The position numbers were made by a program, and so were the translations under genes. DNA of 64,000 bases from Nematostella vectensis (taxonomy: Eukaryota; Cnidaria; Anthozoa; Actiniaria; Edwardsiidae), in assembly GCF_932526225.1 (NCBI RefSeq), contig NC_064045.1, positions 11,506,442-11,570,441 of the forward strand, written 5' to 3'. Numbering within the stretch: position 1 is the stretch's first letter; each line of letters opens with the position of its first letter. The notes below the pieces were generated by a model that saw nothing but the letters and a program-made list of their open reading frames with translations, ran no database searches and was not told the DNA's origin. This document shows, in pieces, positions 1 to 11,353 of the stretch.

Positions 1-1269
1 TCGTCTTGGTAGAAGTCCTGGTTCAGCAACAAGTTTTGTTTTTGCCCCAAGCTCGTCAAAACGCCTCCATGCCGTTGCCCTCACTTCGACGTTTTCTAAG
101 CTCTTTCCAAAAACACGATCTTTGAATAATAGATTGCTCTCAAGATTTCGCGGATGCAAAATGCCCTGTTTTTGATCGTATCTCTTCGTCTGCGGCCGGC
201 ATCTAGACTTGAAATTATTGTTACTGAAGAGGGACTTTTTGTTGACTTTTTTTATGTGGCGTTTTGGGGTTTTGCGCGCAGGGCAGAATTTTCTCCAGTT
301 GCAATGACAAAAACGGAACAAATCCTTGCAATATCGCGAATGAAGAAACACAAAAATGAATGGATTGATGGCAGAATTAGAGTACATGAGAATGTTTGAG
401 AATACCAGCAGTGTTGAGAAATGAGGATTTGCCCCTCCATCCCCATAGTCATGCCAAATCCACATGATATGATTGGGCGCCATGCAGAGCGCGAACGCGA
501 CTACAAGTGCAATGAAGATCTTTACAATGCGCATATTTCGATGAGATCGTCTTTTCGCAAGCGGCTTCTTCCCATGACCGCTAGCCTCACCGATCGCTTT
601 ACGAACTCGTTGAATATCTTTATAAAGTTTTGCGCTGATCGCGACGTAGTTAGACCCGATTACGATCAGCGGGAATAAGTAGAGAACCACGAACACTGAA
701 AGGGTGAAAGCCTTCGGGTACATAGCGTCGGGCCAGCGTTCAATACACTGTGAGCTATTTGTATTGAGCGCCAGCACATCGATATATGGGCCGACAAGTG
801 AGATGCTAAAGACCCAGAGTAAGGCAATAATTAGTAGCACCCGCCGGCTTTTTATTCGAGGCTTAAAAGGGCGAATAATTGCCCGTCTTCGCTCAAGACT
901 CATGCAGAGTAATGTGTACACAGCGACGGAGATGAGCATCGTCTGCAACGGATAGACAATCTTACACAGGAACGAGCCAAAAGGCCATTTAGCGGACAAA
1001 ATCTCTACAAAATCGAAAGGTACACTGATGATACACGTGGCCAGATCTGTAGCTGCCAGGTTCATGATGAAATAATCTATGATTCGTAACCTCGACCTGT
1101 TGTACACAGCCAAACATATCACTGAGTTGCCGATCAGACCAAGCGCTATGATAACGGGGAAGCAGAGAAGCTGGATAACGTTGAGACTTGCCTCTGTTTC
1201 CTCAACCGCTGTGGTATTGGTATCGTTCCAAATAGGCGCGCTAGAGGGAGCTGTTTTATTCCAGTCCAT
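1..1269 (-). CDS. Rhodopsin-class (family A) GPCR, neuropeptide-receptor-like, C-terminus cut by window edge
   Basis: An open frame without introns runs from an ATG at 1269 to the window edge (423 codons, no stop seen). It reads as a seven-transmembrane receptor at the plasma membrane. Visible landmarks: three N-glycosylation sites in the extracellular N-terminus (N4, N15, N18), the TM1 GLIGN motif (N48), TM2 NLAATD (D75), the disulfide cysteines C102 (start of TM3) and C175 (second extracellular loop), ERR at 126-128 in place of the usual D/ERY, TM6 with CMAPNH (M263 where W is usual), and TM7 NPFIF (302-306) in place of NPxxY. A cysteine-rich stretch after TM7 could be palmitoylated. The tail continues past residue 423, which is long for the class. 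The ligand cannot be told; the overall look is of peptide receptors. The class is secure, the subfamily is not. Confidence 0.9.
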   Translation of the reverse strand, partial: MDWNKTAPSSAPIWNDTNTTAVEETEASLNVIQLLCFPVIIALGLIGNSVICLAVYNRSRLRIIDYFIMNLAATDLATCIISVPFDFVEILSAKWPFGSFLCKIVYPLQTMLISVAVYTLLCMSLERRRAIIRPFKPRIKSRRVLLIIALLWVFSISLVGPYIDVLALNTNSSQCIERWPDAMYPKAFTLSVFVVLYLFPLIVIGSNYVAISAKLYKDIQRVRKAIGEASGHGKKPLAKRRSHRNMRIVKIFIALVVAFALCMAPNHIMWIWHDYGDGGANPHFSTLLVFSNILMYSNSAINPFIFVFLHSRYCKDLFRFCHCNWRKFCPARKTPKRHIKKVNKKSLFSNNNFKSRCRPQTKRYDQKQGILHPRNLESNLLFKDRVFGKSLENVEVRATAWRRFDELGAKTKLVAEPGLLPRR

Positions 1270-2588
1270 CGCAACCCCCGACAATAAATCGCTATTATTC
1301 CCTCATTCGAAATCGATCTTCTGAAGTCAACTCGATCATCTTTGAAGTTCTTCCCCGACTCCTACCCAGATGGCAAATCTGTTTACGTTCAATAATATTT
1401 CATGAATACTTGTTAAACAATATCAATGATCCGCTACGAGTCGCTTTGGCTCCTTTGATTGCGCGCTACTTAAATACTGATTCGGAAGTTTTTTTTTCTT
1501 GCGGAACACCAATCATCACGCGGCTTTGACCGCACTTCTAATCCTACATAGCCTATTATACAAAACGCGCTGCATACGTAAACTTCTGACAGCTACCGGC
1601 AAAACATGATATATCTAAGAACTCTCAATATAGTTACATTATGCACATTTGTTATGAGTTGGTCATACATCTACTTCAGGAGCTATTTTAATGGCATAGC
1701 TACATCAGCTGAGAAAATGACGGCGGTAATTTTCCATGGAGAATAACAGGTTTTTGTGAAAAAATTCCTTTCTATTCCATATGATTAATATTCTGCGTGG
1801 TTTCGACACCTCTTTTGAGGGTACACAACCACGCATTTAATACTTCCACACACAAAGCTATCAACACCAAATATAAGCAGTGGGTTTTGGCAATTATAGG
1901 GAAGAATTGAGTGTTCAATGTTTTATGAAAACACCGGGTTTTACAAACCCTTAGCTCAAAGCGCCGACAAATAATCTTTATACTGTATAGCTTAGCATTT
2001 CTGTTTTTCTATTTTTCTCGAATGAAAACACCGCAGGAGAAACCACTTTGATTAAAAGAACTATAGCTCCGGTCTGAGTGATTATAATCAGGAAAACTAA
2101 AAGTTCATTATCTGTTGCTAAGAGCTATTATACCAAACATTTTTTCTATTTTTATTTGTTTACTGATACTACAGTTCTTGTCGAATAACTTGATTGCTTT
2201 TCTATGAAGTTAAACCACCCAGTGGATAACTTTGGGCTTACAATGTTAGAAAGAACCCCAAGGGGTGTTGCGCCCATGTGGTCTCAATCAATGTTCGCTA
2301 GAGCTATCGAAATATTTGCTGAGCTACTTGTACAGTCGACAGTTTGTCCTTGTACAAACAATGAAAGGGTCTCTTCGAGACAGACCTTTTGGCTTCCAAG
2401 CTGGTAAAGTAGACGAGTTAAATCTACAGTAGTTTATAGATTACCAGTTAAAGTCAGGAAACACTATAATAAGAAGTAAAATAAGATTTATGAGCAGCCT
2501 CCCTTAACTTGGAAAATACCCGAAGTTAAAAGCTCTACGCTATCATGACACCTTAACCCAGGGAAATGAGCCATAAGTGGTGTTGAAT

Positions 2589-2790
2589 TTACCATCGCTT
2601 ATGCTAACGAAAATAGCAGTGCGCTACCTGAATATAGTATCGCTTATGCTAACGTAATAGAAATGAGCTGTCTGAATATACCATCGCTTATGCTAACGAA
2701 ATAGAAGCCAGCTATCTGAATTTACCATCGCTTATGCTAACGAAATAGAAGTAATATGCTATCTGAACCAAACCATCGCTTATGCTGACT
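2589..2790. repeat. Tandem repeat, about 44-48 bp unit, five copies
   Basis: Five degenerate units share the core ATCGCTTATGCTAACG followed by a variable part ending in CTATCTGAA or similar. It lies in the intergenic region and has no coding frame. Confidence 0.85.
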
Positions 2791-3039
2791 ATTACAATAC
2801 CTTAACCTCAAAAAGACAAAATAAAGGATACCTCAGAAAAAGTGGCCTGTCATCAAAGGGGATTTACTTTTTGCTTTCATATTTTTTGTTCGTGACTATG
2901 CAAAAAAATTTTTTTCGAAAAAAAACACCGCAGTTTGAGGTGTATTCCGAATCCATAGACATATTTATCAACTTTATCTGAAAGATATGCCCGAAACTTT
3001 CGTATTCTATTTTCGGTATTGATACCTTAATACAGAGAA

Positions 3040-3212
3040 ATTGAAATATATGCAAAAGGGGATTTTACTGCAAATACCAAAACACGTTTAATCTGATAGA
3101 ATTTTATTATGCCATTCACTTACACATTATGAAGTGTATTGAAATATATGCCAAATTTGAAGGAAATACCAAAAAAGTTTATCCTGGAAAAATTTTATTA
3201 TACCATTTTAAT
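3040..3212. repeat. Imperfect two-copy tandem duplication
   Basis: Two blocks of roughly 85-95 bp share TTGAAATATATGC, then AAATACCAAAA, then TTTTATTATRCCATT, in the same order and orientation. Confidence 0.6.
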
Positions 3213-3639
3213 ATTACAGTACCTCATATTTCTTTTGATTTTATTTCATTTTTATTTTCAGAACCCGGCCAATTTAGTATCTTGCATGTTTAAAGGGGAT
3301 ATGTTTTTTTAATGTGTGATCAAAATGAGTGTTTATCCAGGGAAGTGCTTAAGTAGCTTCAAAGACATGTTTTATACTCATTATTACGACAACATCATGA
3401 TCTCGGAGTGAGGAGATGAAACCATAGGTTGCTTTGAAAGTAGATGAAAATCTTATTCCGAACGCACCTCTATCGAAAATAGGGTTCAAACTGGCGGCAT
3501 TGTTTAATACCGCAATATCCTTACTCTACACGATGACCCAGTTATTTAAGATAAATGAGTATCAAAATCGTTAAATTGCTAACGAAGTAGATATTAATGA
3601 ACCCTGGCCAAAATTTTAATTATTTACCATGCAACTGAA

Positions 3640-3779
3640 GCCCAGTTTAGACGCCGTTCTTTTCATGTACCGTTCCAAATGCAAATAAATGCACATTAAC
3701 GAAGTCAATTGTTTCATTTTCATTTGCATTCATTTATATTTGGAACGACACGTAATTAGAACGGCGTCTACACTAGGCC
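3640..3779. mobile_element. Foldback MITE (family with copies at 11181 and 50962)
   Basis: The element is almost entirely an inverted repeat. The left arm carries TAGACGCCGTTC and CGTTCCAAATGCAAAT; the right arm carries the complements. The centre resembles the centres of the palindromes at 11181-11353 and 50962-51101, with TTTCATnTTCATTTGCAT. No transposase is present. Confidence 0.7.
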
Positions 3780-3950
3780 TGAGCTTCCATTCGTTCAGTG
3801 TGGAGAAGTCTTGATTTCGTCTTTAAGATTGGAGGAAATTAGTAAACATGACAATTATAAGTTATTCTCGTTTTTTACGGTTGTTGCATTGGCGAAATAG
3901 AAGCCTTATAGTGCTACTGTGTCACAAACACAAAGTTTAAAAAAGAAAGT

Positions 3951-4072
3951 TAACCAATCAGCATGCGAGAACCACAGTTGATTGACACCAAGAACATAAC
4001 TAGGTGGATTCCGCTGAAGTCTGATGTGCAGCTCCTGTCAATCAGATAGTAAGCTCGCATTCTCATTGGTTC
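3951..4072. mobile_element. Small foldback MITE-like element
   Basis: The left end AACCAATCAGCATGCGAG is matched in inverted orientation by CTCGCATTCTCATTGGTT on the right. TTGATTGACA on the left pairs with TGTCAATCAGA on the right. It has no coding capacity. Confidence 0.6.
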
Positions 4073-4704
4073 ATTTGGTGACCATCATCAGGTTACCACG
4101 GTAGCGCACGTCGCATTGTAATATTTACGATAGCGGACTCCACGCGCTCAATAAGAAATCTAGAGTGTGCAAAGTTGTCCTTCCATCGAAGTTGTAAGGT
4201 TCCTATTAGTACATCTAGATCTATCTAAGGATAAGGTATAACGCAAAATACAATATCGCAACCATTAAGTATTTTATGTAGTATTCGCAATGTATTGGCA
4301 ATGCCTCGTTAAGTGATTACCAGATTTCTTGGTGGAATCACTTAGCGCTTCTAGCATAGTGTTAAGTATTGCTTCCTGTGCGTAAATTCGTACGTGACAC
4401 AAACACGCAAAAGGAGTACTCCACTTTTTTGATTAGATGTCACGAGTTTTAGTTAGGCCACGCCTTTTCACAGTCGTAATAACATTACCAAAAATACCCT
4501 CCTGTTTGTTTATTATTAGTTTTGTTTTCAGACTTTTTCGAGTTTGGTCCTAATATTAGTCTGCTAAGCAGCCGCTCTAAGGTGTGCATGACACTAAAAG
4601 CGGTTGCTTAGTAGACTGCCAACGTGGCGACCAGGTGGCCTGTGTATCACGCGATATTTTTCAAACGTCAGAGAAAGGCCTGGAGCGGGTTATGCTATTG
4701 ACTG

Positions 4705-4726
4705 TGACGTCACATGAAGACGTCAC
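4705..4726. promoter_or_regulatory. Pair of CRE-like palindromes
   Basis: A perfect TGACGTCA (4705-4712) is followed seven bases later by GACGTCAC (4719-4726). The two sites sit in an inverted arrangement. They match the CREB/ATF consensus but are far from any gene start seen here, so a regulatory role is only a possibility. Confidence 0.25.
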
Positions 4727-5368
4727 AGACATGAAAAAGTCTAGGAAACTAGCCTGGAGGACCATCTTCATTTTTTCTATTTGCCCATCGGCTGAAATAA
4801 TAATACCTTGTGGCTGTTTTTAATTAAAATTGTTAAAAACATTCGTGCTCGTGTTCGTGTTCAAATCATTATCGTGCGTGCCATTTGCGCTTTTAATTTT
4901 ATTTTCGGAAACTTCATACGTTCGTCAATTCGGTGGCGTGTACCCGAAGGTCCAACAAATTCATGTCAAAGGGACACGGAAATAGTGAAATGCTAAGCTA
5001 TATTTCCAGCCGTAGAAGTAAGTGAATTAATACCAAAAAAATAAGGTACAGCTTACAGTAAAAAAAATAAAAATGTTGGTACCGTGCCCGCGAAAAATAA
5101 AATACGCCCCACGCGAATAGATGCTCTAAGAAGCAACAAGAATGCTAATTTTTTTTACAACGCCCCCTATGTAAAATAAACAAGGTTCATCTTAAAAAAA
5201 AAAAACATTCACGCTTGAAGACTAGAACCCGGACTGAATCAATACTATTTGTCTGAAAGCATCTAGTTTTTTTTTTCTTTCGTTGAAATTATCCGGTGGA
5301 AATGCTTTGAGCGACTCTGGAATCTTTAAACGGCGCCTTTATTGATCATAACGTCGTGTCTAAAGTAT

Positions 5369-5690
5369 CAGGCCCGTAACCAGGGGGAGGGGGGGGGGGA
5401 GCCGGACCCCCCCACCCGGCTTGAAAGTCCGCTCAGAGCAAACAAAAAAAAAACGTTTGGCTGGAGATATACCGTGCATATCAATATGTCTTTAAAATAA
5501 CTATAAAAATCTTTTTATAATAATTATCTTTATTATTATCGCTATATGTTAAAAAGTACCCTATTAAAAATATTTTAAATACAAGATTGATTGCCTAATG
5601 TTATATGGCGAGGAGAGGGGTATACCGGAAATTTGGTCCTCTGAAATGGAAAAACGAACCACCCCGCTCAAAGTCCTGGCAACGGGCCTG
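5369..5690. mobile_element. Non-autonomous TIR element with poly-G (CAGGCCCG family)
   Basis: The left end CAGGCCCGTAACCAGG and the right end CCTGGCAACGGGCCTG form terminal inverted repeats. A G-run lies just inside the left end. The flanks AGTAT and AGTGT suggest a 5-bp target duplication with one change. Related copies are at 10209-10947, 26545-26723 and 60828-61203. Confidence 0.7.
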
Positions 5691-5999
5691 AGTGTGCTAT
5701 GTGGTGTACGTGAGTGGTGCTGAGAAGGTGCTTGAAGAAAGCTCTGTCCTCTGCGCTATTATTATCTTTCCAATTCATACAACTTACAAAGCCCCTGCGG
5801 TGATGAAACCTTGAAGATGACAGTGAACTTGCAGATATTCTAAATACGGAACTGATTAAGTGATAATATATGAATCTATGATTAATTGAGTATGGAATTG
5901 ACCGCGTTCCTCAATTTTTGGCTAGACTTTTTTTTTAATACAGTCCTGAGGGTAGCCGCTTAGAGGTACCACTGTGTCTAAATTTTGGAAACATGCCCG

Positions 6000-6170
6000 C
6001 GACACCCCTACAACTAGAGTCGTAGAGTGTAAATCAGCCTACAACTCCGCTCCGAAGCCCGCAAAGATGTCGTAGAGTGTAAATCAGCCTTCAACTCCGC
6101 TACGATGCCCGCAAAGATGTCGTAGTGTATAATTCAGGGCTAAGACATAGGCAGGTCGCATACAATTAAA
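6000..6170. repeat. Tandem repeat, about 54-60 bp unit, about 2.5 copies
   Basis: Units share GTCGTAGAGTGTAAATCAGC and CAACTCCGCT, with AAGATG at the joins. It lies just downstream of the LENG9-like stop codon. Confidence 0.75.
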
Positions 6171-6228
6171 TCGTGCTGTGTAAATCGGCCTTTAGAGCCA
6201 ATCTTGTGTTACACATTTGTTTGAGAGT

Positions 6229-9194
6229 CTAAAGTCCTAGCAATGATCTAAGACTAACATCTGGGGTATCTTGAATGGAAGGGTTTTTGAACCATGGATC
6301 AATGCGCACCGCGTCAGAATCCTCGTCCCAATCTCCTCTCATTTTAGCAAGTTCAGAGGCATTCCTACCAGAAACCTCTCCGCATCGTTGAACGCTTTCG
6401 TGATCAGGGCACGTGATTTCTAGCACGTGACAAGCAAGTCCGAACGCGCGCGCCAACTTCCGGTACAGTGAGTATTGGTAAACATGTGGGTGACAGTCGT
6501 CTAAAGCGACGTACTGCGCATGCCCAGTGATAGCCTCAAGGAAACGTGTTCTGCAGAACGCTTCAGCGATATTCAAATCTGACTTATCTACTTTATTGTT
6601 CCCGGCTCTGTGAAACAGCTGCTTTGGGCTGCACACTACCAGACCGTTGGGCTCCCTCGCCTCGATGCAGTGATCCAATAGAAAGCTCTTCCCACATCCG
6701 GGAATACCGCGCATGATGATGACAGCGCGGGAACTTGAGCCTGCGATTTCTGATAACAGCTCAAGCGCTCGCTCCGCATTGGCGCCATCTCTTTCGTCTA
6801 GGTAACGCAATAACGTCTCTGTTCTATGATCAGTGATTTTGTTCTCGTTGGCTAGCCTTTCAAGGTAACTTTGTATTTTGTTGGATAGTTTGGGTAATAT
6901 ATTAAAAATTTTGTTTTCCAGTGAATAAACGCGTTTATGAGTTCCATTTTCCTTTTCAACCCTTGAAAATAACCCTAATGAATCTATGCATTGGCTGCCG
7001 AACAGGGTATCCCGGTAAGTCTTCGCGAAATAGGAAAACAATTCACTGCATTTCTCATGCGAAGTCATTATCTTCGAGGCTCGACAAACAGTCAAATGAG
7101 GCTGAAATTCATCCCTATTGGCTTCAACCTGCACCCCTGCTTTAAGAAACTCCAGCCTTAACATCTTGACCAGCTGCCTCAGCTCCTTTGAGTTTTCAAC
7201 ACCGATGTAAAGGATACGGTCCCTGAATGATCCGACCGCTTTAAACTTGAGGTTGTAAGAAGATGGAGTTATGCTCGTCAGGGCGTGTCGAAGGCCCTTG
7301 AGGACCTCTGTGGCTAGAGCGACTTGTTGGGGGGAGGGGAGGGTCAGCATTAGTAGTGTCAGGTGAAGGTGTTGGGGCTGAGTCATACTAAGAAGAGGGT
7401 CCTGTTTCACAACTTCACACTGGAACTAAAATAGGAAAAAAAAGTAAAGTAGGATCTAAAGACGTTTATGAAATGTGCTTGAAAAAATGCCCATTAAAGA
7501 GAAAACTTTCTATCTTAAACGGATATTGTGCAAGTCTGAATTTCTTTGCAGTACTAGTTTTTTTTATAATAGCGTTGCACCCACCAGATTTAAACATGAG
7601 AAAGAAAGTGTTGTTTGAATGTTACTTTACAAACCATAATATTTAAAGTCTATATCAGATTTTGAAATGTCCTTTACACTATCCTTAAAGTGTCCTAAAA
7701 AATTGACCAATCAGAATGCAGATCATATTACGCCTGCCAGGAAAATACTCACCTCCTGGATGTGGTTCACTATTTCTGGATCACAGACTTTAACAGCAAG
7801 AAAATAATTTGGTCCACTGGTTTTCCCTGTCTTTGAATTTCTCACTTGTGACTCAGCTTCATCATTTCTTTCTAATTCTTCAAGGAGAAACATCTCACTC
7901 TTTTCCTCAGACTGATTCCCATTAACACCATTATCAGCACTAGGGTCCTCTTTTAAAACATCCAAAATAGTAGTCCCACTGCCAGTTGAACCAAACACAT
8001 CATCAATCCTCTCCCTCTTGTCCCAAACGATATTTCCTCTATACTTGAAGTACTGAATCCTATGCTTAGGTATGGCTAAAACATTGTAGTCTACAGATGC
8101 CAGATCCTCCCAACTGAACTCTGTAAATGGCCGCTCCATGACACCTATAAATCTATCCAAGTATCCGACACAAAAATCATCTTTATTGAGCTGCTTATCC
8201 CACAGGATCCTTGAGATGACATCTGTTGCTGTTTTCATAGGAGCTTTCTTACTCCCCTTGGACTCATGTTTAACATCTTTAGCTTCTTCCTTGTGTTTTT
8301 CAGGCTTAATTTCCACAACAACAGCAGTTGTGGTGCTAGGTTGTGTGGAGCCTGTTATGTGCTTATTAAAACACTGTTCACCGTACCTGCATTGTCCCAG
8401 TAGAAAAAATTTACAAGCTGCTTGCTCTTCCATTTTATTATCTGGATTTTCTTTGTTCTTAGAAAATTCTAACCTGTGGTTGTATGCCCATTGCTTTGCT
8501 TCTTCAATCAAGTTGTGTATCATCACTTCCCCTTTCAGACTCACAGCACGTTTTGTAAGAACTTCTTCAAGTTCTATGATATTTTTGCCATTCTGTCGCA
8601 CTGTTATAGTTGGTGGATTGTCAGGGTAACTATCTGTTGATATAAGCACAAAATCAGGGTTCAAAGAATGACCAGGGAAGAATGGGCAGTCCAAGAATTG
8701 GAACAAAGATGATTAATAAACCAATCGCATTATTTAACACATTTCCATGAATTCAGTAAAAGTAAATGAAGAGATCCAAGTTTTTTTTTTGCTAGCAGAA
8801 CTGCTAATTTCCATTCAATTTCCATTTAGTAGAAGTATGAAGAGATGCAAGGTATATTTTTGTTAGCAGAACTGACAATTTCCATTCACCGTGTGCACAG
8901 TCAATGTATGAGTTTTTATCCCCCCCCCCCAAAAAAAAAAACCTATACCTTTATTATGAGAGAGTAATCGAGTATTATAAAGTGTCTAGAAATTAAGCAC
9001 TAAATAAACTATCGATCACAAACTTTCTTACCATGTATGTTAAACTCAACCACCCCGTGGATGTTCTCGAGGTTAATTTGATAGATTACACTCGAATCAG
9101 CTACTGCCAACAGGAGAAAATCACCCTCATAGATGGCCAACAATACATCCAACTCTTGCGATTTCTCGACATCATTAGCGCAATAACCCGCCAT
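6229..9194 (-). CDS. LENG9-like RNA repair/processing protein: RWD, CCCH, MJ1316, 2H phosphoesterase, P-loop kinase
   Basis: Exons 9032-9194, 8633-7753 and 7425-6229 join in frame (intron phases 1 and 0) to give 746 aa. Residues 1-110 form an RWD domain (YPDNPP at 57-62, across the first intron). A CX7CX5CX3H zinc finger uses C128, C136, C142 and H146. Residues 190-270 match the MJ1316 (DUF504) domain, predicted in the literature to recognise cyclic phosphate RNA ends. An AKAP7/LENG9-type 2H domain has HLT at 369-371 and 458-460, the expected catalytic pair. Residues 580-690 are an N4BP2-like P-loop kinase with Walker A GIPGCGKS (588-595) and an acidic DD (657-658). CCCH-MJ1316-2H is the vertebrate LENG9 order; the RWD start and the kinase end are extra. 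A role in sensing or repairing cleaved RNA is inferred. The start ATG at 9194 opens the RWD domain; an upstream exon cannot be excluded. Confidence 0.88.
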
Positions 9195-10208
9195 ATTGAC
9201 CTCGTTGAAAATGTCTGCCGCAAATGTTTACAAAAAGTTTAGGTCGATAAAGCGATCTGAATGAAGCACAAAGCTAGGCATATTTATCCTGGGGTTTTGT
9301 GGTGCAATTAATCATCATGTTAGTCAGGCGTTACTTGCGTTGCCAAGTGGTGCAATCACACAGACATCCCGTCAAGTTACGTTGAATCTAAAAATAGCGT
9401 TGTATGATCAGTGCTGAATAACGTATGCGCATGCGCCTGCTCTGGCGAAGACAAGTACAATCGTAGTGTTGAATCGTTCGAGAAAAGGTACGAAAGGCTG
9501 GCTTCAGTCGCTGATTTGACTAACTGTACAGCATTAAAACCATACTGTACAATAGATGACATATTTGTGTGATAATGAGGGAGTCATAAAGAAAATTATA
9601 GCCTTAGGTTTGGTCTAGTTTTCTTAGAATTCGCCAAAATGTGACAGTTCGCCGGTAAAAAGCCGCCATTTCAAAACAAAAAGGCTGGTTTAACCGCGCG
9701 GTACTGGAACTAGTCTTGCGTTTTGCTGGCGCACTGTATAGGAAGCGTTAAATTGTGCAGAGTCGACAGACTTAATTTTCTTTTTCTTCCTATTCTTCTT
9801 TTTCATCTTCTAACAAACGATAATATAGAAAATCTGGCAAAGACCTGGAAGCACTCGCCATTGATTGCTTTGTATGAGCGCATAATATTATGGGCTTTCT
9901 GTGGTATAATACTTACACAGGGCCCCCAAGAGCCAGAGAGTGGGTTACAAACGCTGCAGGTATCAAGTAGACAGTACTGACTGTAATATGCACTTACGTA
10001 TCAGACTAAAAAACGCGTACATTACAGACCTTGAAATAGATAGTTTAGACACAAATTAAATGTGATAAGCAGTTCGCACTGTACGGATCAGACGGAAAGC
10101 GAGCCTAATACAGACACTTTTGGATAAAAGTGCAATTAGACGTCTAAAACAGGTGTGATAAACAGTGCGCATATTTATAAACCTCGCACACTGGGCGCGG
10201 TATATGCG

Positions 10209-10947
10209 CAGGCCCGTACCCAGGACTTTTCTTGGGAGGGGGGGTGCGACATACGAAAAAGTAGACCTTATTTTCCGGGGGGGAGGGGAGGGGGGATGGA
10301 GGGGTTGAGTTTTCCGACTAAAATCTTACGATCCCCGAATGAAAAAAAACAGGGATTTTTAATGCCATACGGGAATTTCTTTTAGGATTTTGCTACAAAG
10401 TTTGACATTGATTTATGATATACCAGAGTGATCTAGAATGCGTTTTTTTGTTTATCTAATTCGCCTATGCTTTAAAGTTTTTACAAAAACGTAGGAAGAA
10501 ACCACCGGACAGCCTCTATCTGGTGGTGTGCGTCGGACCTTGTGGTCTGCGTCGACAGTTGATTAATTAATAAAACCTTTAAAAGAAACTGTTTAGCTAC
10601 TTAGTAATCCACACCACCCTATCTACCATCTTCCATAAGTCACTCCTTACTCAATTACTATTTTTACCTTTTGTTAGTTAATCATCAATGAACTTTGTAC
10701 ATATACTAGCTGTAACATGCCATTGTAACTCATTTATAACCTGAAGAAGGCAGGTATTGGCCTGCCGAAATATCGTTCTAAAAAACATAAATCTGCGTTA
10801 TTGTCGACTTTTTCTTTTAAAGGTTTTTTTTAAAGTTTTTTCTACAAATAGCACGTCTATTGCGGACCGGAAATGGATTTTCTGCCGTTGTGTGTGTGTG
10901 TGGGGGGGGGGGGGGGGGGGGGGTGCACCCTTCCTGGGTACGGGCCT
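10209..10947. mobile_element. TIR element with poly-G tracts (CAGGCCCG family)
   Basis: The left end CAGGCCCGTACCCAGGA is matched by TCCTGGGTACGGGCCTC at the right end. Long G-runs lie just inside both ends (about 10247-10292 and 10903-10923). Inside, GTCGAC plus AACCTTTAAAAGAAA near 10552-10588 recurs inverted at about 10805-10827, flanking a hammerhead-like motif, so a second element may be nested here. A clean target duplication is not visible. Confidence 0.6.
10733..10782 (+). ncRNA. Hammerhead-ribozyme-like motif (minimal type I, Penelope/retrozyme style)
   Basis: The order is stem I (TTTATAAC), CTGAAGA core, stem II (GGCAGG with CCTGCC), GAAA core, a tiny stem III region (TATC), then stem I return (GTTCTAAA; seven of eight pairs). 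This matches the hammerhead core CUGANGA...GAAA with an NUH cleavage site after UAUC. A one-pair stem III is typical of motifs in Penelope-like retroelements. No reverse transcriptase remains nearby. Activity is not shown. Confidence 0.5.
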
Positions 10948-11180
10948 CTACGCGGAATTCAATTTGCGCACTAGACTCCGTGAAAATACAACGCAACATT
11001 CTCAAGACAGACAACACTGCCGACGCTTATTTATTTAAAACACCCACAAGCTACAAAGGCATATTTAAGTATCGGTACGATGCACGAGTATATCCCGATC
11101 TTCTCTATAAAAATACATCTCTGTTATAAAAACATAGTAAATTGATGATACTGCTCCGTTAAGGCTGTTGAAATTGGAAA

Positions 11181-11353
11181 CTTAACATAACTCTAAATCT
11201 TTACATATGTTCCACTGAGGCTAAGTTCAATATTTAATGCAAATGCATGCAAATGAATCAAGTCGATTATTTCATCTTCATTTGCAAGCATTTGCATTGA
11301 ATATTGAACTTAGCCTCAGTGGAACATATGTAAAGATTAAGAGTTATGTTAAG
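11181..11353. mobile_element. Long near-perfect palindrome with foldback MITE core
   Basis: Two arms of about 77 bp differ at only about three positions and enclose a short centre. The inner part (GGCTAAGTTCAA and TTCATTTGCA) belongs to the family at 3640 and 50962. The arms extend outward through CATATGTTCCACTGAGGC to CTTAACATAACTC, farther than in the other copies. It has no coding capacity. Confidence 0.8.

Larger units (their letters stand above)
1270..6228. other. Intergenic region between GPCR and LENG9-like gene
   Basis: No convincing coding exon was found on either strand. The region is AT-rich and holds two tandem repeats (about 2589-2790 and 6000-6170), an imperfect duplication (about 3040-3212), two foldback MITE-like elements (3640-3779, 3951-4072) and a TIR element with a poly-G tract (5369-5690). 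The first part, 1270 to about 1700, should contain the GPCR leader and promoter, but no clear core promoter motif stands out. Confidence 0.6.

Noticed and set aside
154-1324. Plus-strand frames over the GPCR
   Set aside because: They are antisense shadows; the minus-strand frame has all seven GPCR segments.
2589-2790. Regularly spaced repeats considered as a CRISPR array
   Set aside because: Units are degenerate without uniform spacers, and the genome is eukaryotic.
10860-11129. Glycine-rich frames over poly-G runs (also at 13649, 25801 and 50612)
   Set aside because: They are homopolymer artefacts without conserved context.
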